From NCBI GenBank assembly GCA_036172665.1, contig CM069872.1, positions 41,340,101-41,404,100 of the forward strand: a DNA stretch of 64,000 nt, in the 5' to 3' direction. Below are positions 55,954-64,000 of this stretch, piece by piece. The notes under the pieces are model-generated. The model was not told the DNA's origin, did no database searches, and saw nothing but the letters and a program-made list of their open reading frames with translations. The first letter of the stretch is position 1. Every line of letters begins with the position of its first letter. The position numbers and the translations under genes are program-made. The stretch is from Prosopocoilus inquinatus (taxonomy: Eukaryota; Arthropoda; Insecta; Coleoptera; Lucanidae).

Positions 55954-58397
55954 ACGAACGCGTAATCATTAATCATAAACATTTTTCAATTCAAACATAT
56001 TTCATTTACTGCATTTTTATTATCAGGAAGTAACACATAATAAAATTGTGTGTCCACATATGTTCACGGTCTGTGTAGTTTTAAGTTCCTGGATGTGCAG
56101 GGTGTCTGTAATTAAAAATACTTTATTGCTATTACGTTAGGAATTATTTTTTATATGCAGCGCTGTACATAGGCAATGATTTTAAACTGTAAGTTAAGGA
56201 GACCGGTACAACGGCCTGTCCTTTAAAGGTATACTTAAATACGTAATTTCAAAATGTGTAGATGTATTTATAGGTAAGGTAGATTTATGTTGTAAATAGA
56301 AAGTTTCGAAAATCGCATTAAACTTTATTACTTAAAAGGGGAATCACCAAATTAATATTAATGGATGTGTAAAAAGTTTATTATGCAACCGAAACATTTC
56401 GTTCAAAGCCACAATTAAAAGATTTCTTGTTCTATTTTTTTTTTAAATATTAAACTCACATCTTAAAAAAACAGCACTGTTATTATAAAAATCAACGAAT
56501 TTTCTTTAATTAAAACGTAGAACTACAAATCCCGTTTTGTTTCAATTTTATTTAAAAAAAAGTTTATTATCACATCTGTTTTTTAAGTATGAAAAACAAA
56601 AAGTATATAAACAGGAAAAAACTTTAAACTTTTGATATTCTTGATAGTAAACTAAAAAATTGAAACTAATTAGTTGTAAAAATTGTAAAAATATATTTTT
56701 TTTGACGAAATGTATTTGTCATTTTTATTAAATTGTTTTGCCAGCTGGTTTGGAATTTTATTTTCTATCATTTTTAAAACAGGTAGGCAACTTTGTTTTG
56801 CCGTCCTCTAAGGAAGTTGTCTGAACTAGTATTACTATTTCTTCATATCCTGTTGAGAAAGCCAATGCAATAAAATAGAAGCTAAAAGCAAGTGTTTTTT
56901 ACGTTTAAGAATAGATTTAAACGTTTTGATTACTTTCGAAGGCTACAACTTGATGACTCAAGAAGAGACAAGTAGCGTCTCAATTATTAAAAAAATAACA
57001 ATAACAATTAATTATGCAAACGTCACAGATTTTTTAAAATATTCAAAACTGGTTTTTGTTTTCAATTTGTTTTCCTGTTCTGTTTTTTGTTAAGTATTTA
57101 CTCTTGTTGTAATATAATTTTATTCGATGACTATTGTTTACGTTTCATCATTCATGTAAAAGTATTTCAGCTGGTTACATGTAGCATAAGAATAATCCAA
57201 TATTAATTATGGAATTATGAATTTTCACGTTCAATAAAAATAAAGAAACGCCAAATGATCCGAACAGAAATACTTACCACCAACAACTCAAAAAAAATTT
57301 CTTTGGCGAACTATTTTTATTTGAAATTGTTTATTTTAAATTATTTTATAGTGTTACCTGGTGTAAATGAGTAATTTCAAACAATAAATAATTTTAATAC
57401 AGCTGCAAGTAAAAAAGAATATTTTAATTTAGTAAACAACAAAAAAAATTTCAAATGATTTCCTACTTATTTCCGAAACTGGAATGTGAATTGACAAATA
57501 CGGAAACATAATTGACAGAAGGGAAAAACCAAAAGAAAAAGACTATATAATATTAATACGTTTGAAATTTAAAAATGCATCATATAAATTAGTTTTTGTT
57601 TTTATTGTATTGAAATGTATTTATTATAATTTAATAATTTAATTTAATTATGTTTATTTCTTAAATAAAAAAAGTTTGCGTACAGGATGTCCCATTGAAG
57701 ATGATTTCTTTCATATCTTTGTTTTACAAAAAGAAATGTTTGAAATTAGAGTGTCACTACGTCACATGGAGCATATTTTAAACATAGTTTGTTGCATACA
57801 GAGTGTTTCGTTTAGTCTGGCCGTTATGTCACACCATTACTCTGAGTGGAACACCTTATGCATTTCTACATTTCTACTGACTTTTAAATTTAAATCACTT
57901 TTCTAACTAAAAATGTGTTATCAAGCTTAATAAGCTTTTGAACATTCGAGTCAAGGAAATTTAGTTTACTTTTTGAAAAATTTTGAAATGGCATTTTGAA
58001 GCTTTCATTGTAAACGTGTTTTTTTTTCATAAAATGAATCATTACAGGAGTATGAAAGAAATTGTTCTCAGCGGTGTGTATCCTGCACATATTACTGAAA
58101 AATCCTGGAGAATACCCGAAGGTGACAGATAATTGCTGTTATGTTGACTCATTTTACGTTATACAAAATGTGCGGTTATCAAAGATTTCACGTCCCGAAA
58201 TATACAGTGAGGATAAGGAGTATGGAACGCCTTAAATATTTTCTTTGTGCAAAGCGTATCGTTGGGGTGCAGATTTTTTTTCACAGTAGAGTCCCGATTA
58301 TCTGACTTAACGTGGACTGAATCTAGGCTGAATGATCGAAAATGATCAAAAAAGTCGGATAGAAAGTTTCTTTTTTAAGTCATAAATAATAAGTATA
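55954..58397. other. AT-rich DNA 3' of the chitin-binding gene
   Basis: Long A/T-rich stretch, no gene. Single CAGGGTG-like ends at 56098 (CAGGGTGTCTGTAATT) and 57684 (CAGGATGTCCCATTG) without found partners. The frame at 57676-57906 matches nothing known. Confidence 0.4.
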
Positions 58398-59284
58398 CAG
58401 GGTGGAAAGTTTCAAACCCGAACATAGCAAACTTGTATTGAAAACTACCCTGAAATTATTCCTAAATGTTCATACTTTAATTATGTCCATTTGAAACTGA
58501 TTTGAACTGTAACTGATTGTAACCCTAGATGCCACAATACGAGAATTCTGTGGATCTTGTGGTACAAAGTCTTAAGGGCGACTGTATCTCTTGAAACTTA
58601 TTTACAGGGAAAAGAATTGAGCCCACTTAGTCTTGGATGCTTTTTATGCGGAATGTACTGTTTACCTTCCGCGACTCCGATGCTTTTAATTGTTATTGGG
58701 TGGAAGGGGAAGGGGTACAGTGCGAGTGCTCGAACTCGGCAGAAATTATTTTGGACGTGATTAATACAGTCCGAATCTAAATTTTTGTTCTAGTCGCAGA
58801 TCAAGTGGGCCGATTTCTTTTCCCTGCTTATTCAGTTGCTACGTAAAATTGAATTTAAAACTGATTAATTAACAGGGAAAAGAATTCGGGCTACTTGTTC
58901 CGCGAACAGTACGAAAATTTAGTACTGGGACAGTATTAACCTCGCCCAAATAACCTCTGCGAAATGAGAAAGCTTGCGTTGCACTGCTTCTCCTTCCTTT
59001 CAATAACAATTCGATGCATCGAAGCCTTGGAATGCCTGAATTCTTTTCCCTGTTGATTAACTTGGATTTACAACGATAGTACCATTGACAACGGCAAAAT
59101 TTATTTACCTTCCGAAATTATTAATATTTAGGAATAATTTTAACAGGTAAATATTGCCCATAATTTTCTCTTTCCTTCAATACCATGTCCATTTTTGTAT
59201 ATTTAAATAGCGAACAGTAATCTACAGAAACGTAGTTTTAAATACAAGTTTGCTAAGTTCGGGTTTGAAACTTTCCATCCGGTG
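58398..59284. mobile_element. CAGGGTGGAAAG-type element, 887 bp
   Basis: CAGGGTGGAAAGTTTCAAAC then CCGAACATAGCAAACTTGTA at the left is inverted at the right (59240-59284) with few mismatches, giving about 42-bp ends. Inside are four copies, in both orientations, of ACAGGGAAAAGAATT (near 58604, 58815, 58872, 59040). No transposase. Confidence 0.8.
58802..58897. repeat. Nested hairpin in the 887-bp element
   Basis: CAAGTGGGCCGATTTCTTTT and AAAAGAATTCGGGCTACTTG pair, with CCCTG...CAG/CTG...CAGGG inside. Probably a separate small MITE or a satellite fold of the element. Confidence 0.65.
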
Positions 59285-61338
59285 TAAAATACATTGGTCC
59301 ATATTCTCATCTCATGATTAAAGTAAAATTGTGATTAAAATAAACAAGAAATGATATAGCTTTACGTCAATTTCATGAGTAAGACAGTGATGAATAAACG
59401 TTGACACGAGAAGTAGACGTGTCACTTTGTTACACACTAAACTGTCATAAAGCTGTGTCGTCTCTTATTTATTTTAATCAAATTTAAGTTAAAGAAGACT
59501 TCAATCATAAAAAGAGAAAAAGGCCCATTGTTAAGTAACTTTTAATTAATAAATAAAAACCATGCCATAACAAAAACACAATATTTACTTCTAGGAGTGG
59601 GCGGATATTTTAGTGTTGGATAATTGGGAGTCTACTGCATTTTATTTTTTTAATGAAAACCCTCATTTTTTATCACAAAATCCATCCAAAAGGGCTTATT
59701 TTTTTGGGTTTACGTACGATTTTTTTTAATAATCGCAGCATAAAGTTAAATTATAAAGAAAATGATACCTAATATTTTAATAAATGACGTATAAATTTAA
59801 ATGAAAGAAATTATAAAATTGTTTCATTGTTAAACACTGATCTGAAGAGATTGTGATTCGGACATTTTAACTTATTTTTAGTTCAATATTTTGTTGGTCA
59901 CAGTGCAGCTGCATCTCATTTATATTTAATAATAATTATTTCTTTTCAGAAGTAGCTCACTTTTCGTGATTTGATTTGATCATCTGCATTTTTCATCTAT
60001 TTGGTTTCGTTTAGATATACATTTTTTTCCTTTGTAAGTTTTGCATTACATTTATTTCAAAAAAATCTTATGTAAATTTACGTAGAAAAATATACTCTTT
60101 TGGATTTCGTAATAAAAAAATTTGAGATTGAAGTTGGTTCTTGTCCGATGAAAATTGTATTTGTAAAAAAATTGTACTAAAAAAATTTGAGGTTTCCATT
60201 AAAAAATAAAAATAAAATTAATACAAAAAGTATTCCAATGTTACGCCACTGTACATGTGAGAGATTTATAGAAACAATCGACCTGTTCTAAAATATTTTA
60301 GGAAATATTTAAAGTGTTCCAGACTTTATATCCATACTGTTAATTGCAACGTGAAATCATTGATAATGGAACGTTATGCAAGTATTTATAACTTTAAAAC
60401 AACAAGTATTTAAAACATTATAACGGCACGTTATACAGGTATAAACGTTGCAGCGTAGGGGTGAATGTCAACATTGCACTTTTCTCCTCCGAGAAGTTCA
60501 CAAAAGTGGCTAAACTACGAATTTGGCCTATTCTACTTGTAATAAATGGACAACGAAAAGAAAGCTGCTTATCAGCAGTTTAATGCACTTGTAAAGGTTC
60601 GAATATTCAGTACGCAGAGATGCAAAGTTAATATAAAAAATATGTTGCGATTAAATAATATAATGAATCAGAATGTACACAAGGTAGAGGTCAAGCAGCA
60701 TAGACTGAGCATTTCTTAGAATTTTGCACACGACACAGCACGCGTCCGCCGAGAGAATGAGATCGAGCAGGCGGAAGCCGCAATACTACCCCTAATTTCA
60801 GCACTCAATTAAGGATAATTTTTGCATGGCAAAGGCAACATCCAATATTCGCCGCTTACGCAGCAATCTGGAAAATGCTTAAGTAGTGCGGGAGTGCATA
60901 AGAAGAGGATCTCCCTAGTCCTTTCTGCAAAGCCTCTTGACTCTAATTATGCGCATCGTGTTCGTCGTTGAAAGATTGTTTATTTTTTTTATTTTAAAAT
61001 TTTTGCAATAAGTCAGTTTCCTCAATTTGTAATTAATTTTGCGAATGAAGATACAATTCTTCACGGTGTGTTTTAACAATTTAATCGTAACCGAATTGTT
61101 TTTATCGTTAATTTAATTCAAACTCTGTTTCAAGAAAGTCAACGTTGGTGAGTTGAAAGAATAATTCATTTTACGCATAAGGGAAAGCTATTTTCTCACA
61201 CAGAATTTTTTATTTTGTTCTGAATATTCTCCTTTCTCTCCGAATCATTTTTCCCCCTTCTATTTAATGCTATAATTTCAATGGCATTAATCCGTCCGTA
61301 ATCTTGAATTTTTGATTAATTGTAACATTCTTACAACA
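59285..61338. other. Gene-poor DNA with one short ATG frame
   Basis: Mostly AT-rich. An ATG at 60546 opens 57 codons (MDNEKKAAYQQFNALVK and on) to TAG at 60717-60719. After codon 17 a GTTCGA could act as a donor, so it might be a first coding exon, but I recognise no family and no second exon. 60720-60960 is GC-richer without a convincing frame. Confidence 0.3.
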
Positions 61339-61650
61339 TTTTGTTGCAAATCGTTTTTGATTGCAGTGAAACCCTCGAGCAGCCTCTGTACCGCTGTTTC
61401 AGCACTATTTGCCGCCGAAGAAGCCCCAAATAGGGCGGAAACAGCTGTACAGAGACTGCTCGAGGGTTTCACTGCAATCAAAAACGATTTGCAACCAAAT
61501 TTTGTAAAACTTTCATTATGCTTTGAACAGCAAGCATGGTCGCCTAGCATGGGATGATTTATTATGTAGCAAACTTGCTTCAATTCGTCAATCCTTATGC
61601 AATGTTATGTCAAAAAGCGATCGTAGGATGTCGCTGTCTTAGTTATTCAG
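61339..61650. mobile_element. Family F interspersed repeat, copy 4, with a 75-bp-arm hairpin
   Basis: TTGTTGCAAATCGTTTTTGA to GGTTTCACTGCAATCAAAAA and CGATTTGCAACCAAA form nearly perfect arms (61339-61412 and 61425-61500). The flank continues to GCGATCGTAGGATGTCGCTG as in 39182-39378. Here the head is duplicated as an inverted pair. Open frames on both strands mirror each other because of the palindrome. Confidence 0.8.
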
Positions 61651-64000
61651 TAAAATTTTTAGTCAATAATTCAAAATTTCATTCGGTCTTAATTAAAAAG
61701 GAAAATATTTACATTACATTTTTTTTTAGGTACTTGTGAATGAAATTTCACGGTTTTGTTTAATACATTTTTTTATTGAAATTTTTCTAAATAGTTTTGT
61801 AAATTAAATTTTACATTTTTTAATATACTGTTGTGTTTAAAAATTTGAGATATTCTCGCAAGCAAAGTCTTCTATCTGAAGTCCAAGAAGAATATAAACA
61901 GAAACTGAGAAAAAAGGCGAAGCATTTTCGACAATTCTGAAGATAGAAGTAAAACGCCATTCGAGCAACCATGGGAAACATATTGGAAAATCGGTTTCTG
62001 GCTTTCCATCCGGAAACCAGGACGCTACTAATAAAGACAATCGAGATCCAACTTTGCACGGATTGTTTAAAAGAATTCGGGACAATAGGGGATGAAAAGT
62101 GAATTTCCAAACACCGTCGCACGTTTGTACACGTATATATTTTGTACAGCACAGTTTTCTCCAAAAGATAAGAACATTGAAATTACGAATAATCCGAACA
62201 AATAATATCTAATATAAGCTAGCAACTTCTAAACAGCTTTACAGCTGTCTTCGACTATCACATCGGAATTAAACCGATAAAGAAATCTATTTGAAATTTA
62301 AATGTATGTACCTTTTATCTTGTGATATTTTGGCTGGTGCAAAATTCAATACTTATTCAATAAAATACATGTTATGATAAATTTTTTGCTAATAAAAGTT
62401 TACAAATTGCTACTTCTGTAACTCGTCTCCGGGGAAAATCGCTGTGCTTAAACTCTGGCGCTATTACATTTGTCTAAGCATGTAATTTTCAGGGCGCAAT
62501 GAATAATTTCGCAAATTTCCTCTAAATGCCGACCGTCCCATTACAGTTGCAAAGCGATTCCGTAATGGACCCAATTTTTCTTGGTAAATTGGCGAATCTT
62601 AGAGCAAACGGACTGCGATGCACTTTAATCCGCATCATATTTTAAATCACCATCGGAACCTCGCCGCGTCGGTTCAAATAAAACGAGGTTTTCCTATTTT
62701 CCTCCCGACGAACATCGCTATTGATACTTGCTGTCTCATATCTGTAATATTTTCTCGGCGCTTTACAGAAATAATAAAACAGTACAAAACACTGTCACAG
62801 AATTCTGCAAATTATTATCAAACTGTAGTATCTCCTCTACAAGTAGCTCCATCTCATGTGCAAACAAAACAAAATTTAATTTACTGGTCTGTACGCAACA
62901 ATTACACTCAATAAATTAGAGGAAAGTCAGATTTTTAAATTTTTAAATGAAATACAAAACCGCTCACAAGTATTTGGCCACGTTCAACTCATTAAAACAC
63001 AAGGTTATACAAATTACACAAATACTTATGAGCAGTAGTGTACATTTTATATTTCTAAACATGACAGACAAAATATCATATAAAACACATTTTAATTGAT
63101 ACTTAAATGAAGTTTAAGTGTCAATGAGAATGTATTCTAAACACGACTTAAATTAAACTTTTGCTTAAAATATTGTTGCAACCGTGCATTAATTGTAAAT
63201 ATATTGAAATCTTGAGGTGCCTTAAGTCACTAATTGTAACTTACACTTTTTTAACAAACCATATTATGGGGTGACCTAAAAGAAATACAAACATTTTGAC
63301 ATTTTTACACACAGAAATACAAAACAACGGGAGTTTAAGTGCGTGTGAACGACACAGTTTTAACTATGAAAATGTATTCAAGGTAAACGAAAGAAATTAG
63401 TATTACGTGTTACCGAATTATTATACTTACAAATTTCGAATAATACACGGCGTTCGTGGAGGTATAAATTAAGGTCGGATAAATTAAGCAAGTGGCTCAA
63501 GCTCATGGCAAACAAATATTTGCATAAGAAATCTGGCAATAAATTTATATTAATGATAAAAAGCTCATGGTGAATAAATATTTGCATAAGAAATCTAGCA
63601 ATCCATTGATATTAACAATGAAAACGTTAATTAGAGAACGTCGAGAATATCTGTGAACGCATTTGCAAATCGATGTATAAGTGTGAATTTTATTTTATGA
63701 AACAAATACAATTAGATACAAACAAGTAAGAAAAGTGAAAATGTTCACAGAAAAATACAACACCCACGTATAAAGGCAATGACATACTTATGCCTCCATA
63801 TATTACATGATGATGGGAATATACGAGTATTTTTAGGATATAATAGTATTAAATTATTTTTGTAAGAATTTCAGGAAAAATTAATTATACAGGAACTGAA
63901 ATACAATAAAAAAAAAAGAAAAAAATTACACGGCATCAAAATCTAAGTGTTGCTAGTCTGCAGGAATTTTCTAAAACTTAATTAACGAAAAAAGGAATAG
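61651..64000. other. Right end of window, no supported gene
   Basis: A GC-richer patch at 61850-62110 is open in short frames on both strands without a recognised family. A 98-codon ATG frame at 62618-62914 has no family resemblance. The rest is AT-rich. Confidence 0.35.
63500..63625. repeat. Tandem duplication, 62-bp unit, two copies
   Basis: AGCTCATGG, AATAAATATTTGCATAAGAA and ATCT.GCAAT occur twice 62 bp apart. Confidence 0.8.

Noticed and set aside
58557..58760. 67-codon plus-strand frame with Cys-rich centre
   Set aside because: Inside the 887-bp inverted-repeat element and not resembling a transposase.
61287..61583. Opposing frames sharing the peptide AETAVQRLLEGFTAIKNDLQ
   Set aside because: The peptide repeats because the DNA is a palindromic family F repeat; the same word appears at 25427-25706 and 38744-39337.
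61820..62164. 114-codon minus-strand frame
   Set aside because: No ATG at the start, no family resemblance; the plus strand is partly open too.
62618..62914. 98-codon plus-strand ATG frame
   Set aside because: No domain, signal peptide or splice context; a chance frame cannot be excluded.
1..64000. CRISPR arrays, operons or bacterial genes
   Set aside because: Spliced host genes, LINEs and a Copia element show eukaryotic DNA; the tandem arrays seen lack regular short repeats with unique spacers.

Overview
This is a 64 kb piece of an animal nuclear genome, most likely an insect. It is A+T-rich (roughly two thirds by eye) and gene-poor. Its GT-AG introns are very short (53-63 bp inside genes), and mobile DNA fills most of the rest. 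The insect call rests on three things: a peritrophin-type cuticle protein gene, a Copia element whose primer-binding site copies the start of initiator tRNA-Met as in Drosophila copia, and a five-Tudor RNF17/Qin-type protein. I cannot name the species.

Three host genes are supported. (1) Positions 1-182, minus strand, hold the first two coding exons of Integrator subunit 7 (INTS7), cut by the window edge. (2) Positions 3137-14802, minus strand, hold a large Tudor-domain gene of the RNF17/Qin (TDRD4) family. I rebuilt eleven exons by hand. They join in phase to exactly 1,400 codons including the stop and encode a coiled-coil region, an acidic linker and five extended Tudor domains. The N-terminal RING end is not found. 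Two junctions are unusual: one intron is GC-AG, and one 57-bp intron has no stop and is a multiple of three, so it hides inside an open frame. (3) Positions 48554-55884, plus strand, hold three exons of a secreted single-chitin-binding-domain (CPAP1/peritrophin-A type) cuticle protein, with a 6.4 kb intron.

The largest open frame (28064-32098) is the Gag-Pol of a complete Copia retrotransposon (27847-32294). Its two 184-bp LTRs are identical and flanked by AATAA duplications, so it inserted recently. Other retroelement traces are a solo LTR (25655-26130), two decayed LINEs (34915-36210 and 46195-47560) and several tRNA-derived SINE-like pieces.

The gene-poor stretches are dense in foldback DNA transposons. 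Seven whole elements and one half-element share a PIF/Harbinger-like terminus (GGCCCGGTTTC type). In six of the seven whole ones the flanking TAA or TTA triplets match. Other families include an element of about 2 kb with 38-bp ends (38415-40413), a 1.66 kb foldback with arms of about 330 bp (19366-21024), and a hAT-like element of about 3.07 kb (51532-54603).

The most unusual region is the long intron of the chitin-binding gene. It holds a decayed duplicate of the chitin-binding exon, an interrupted array of intron-end/exon-start repeats, and, inside the hAT-like element, ten same-strand AGATGGCGC-type motifs spaced about 100-220 bp apart that resemble the insect CTCF core. Exon structures come from reading splice sites and phase only; no alignment or transcript data were used.
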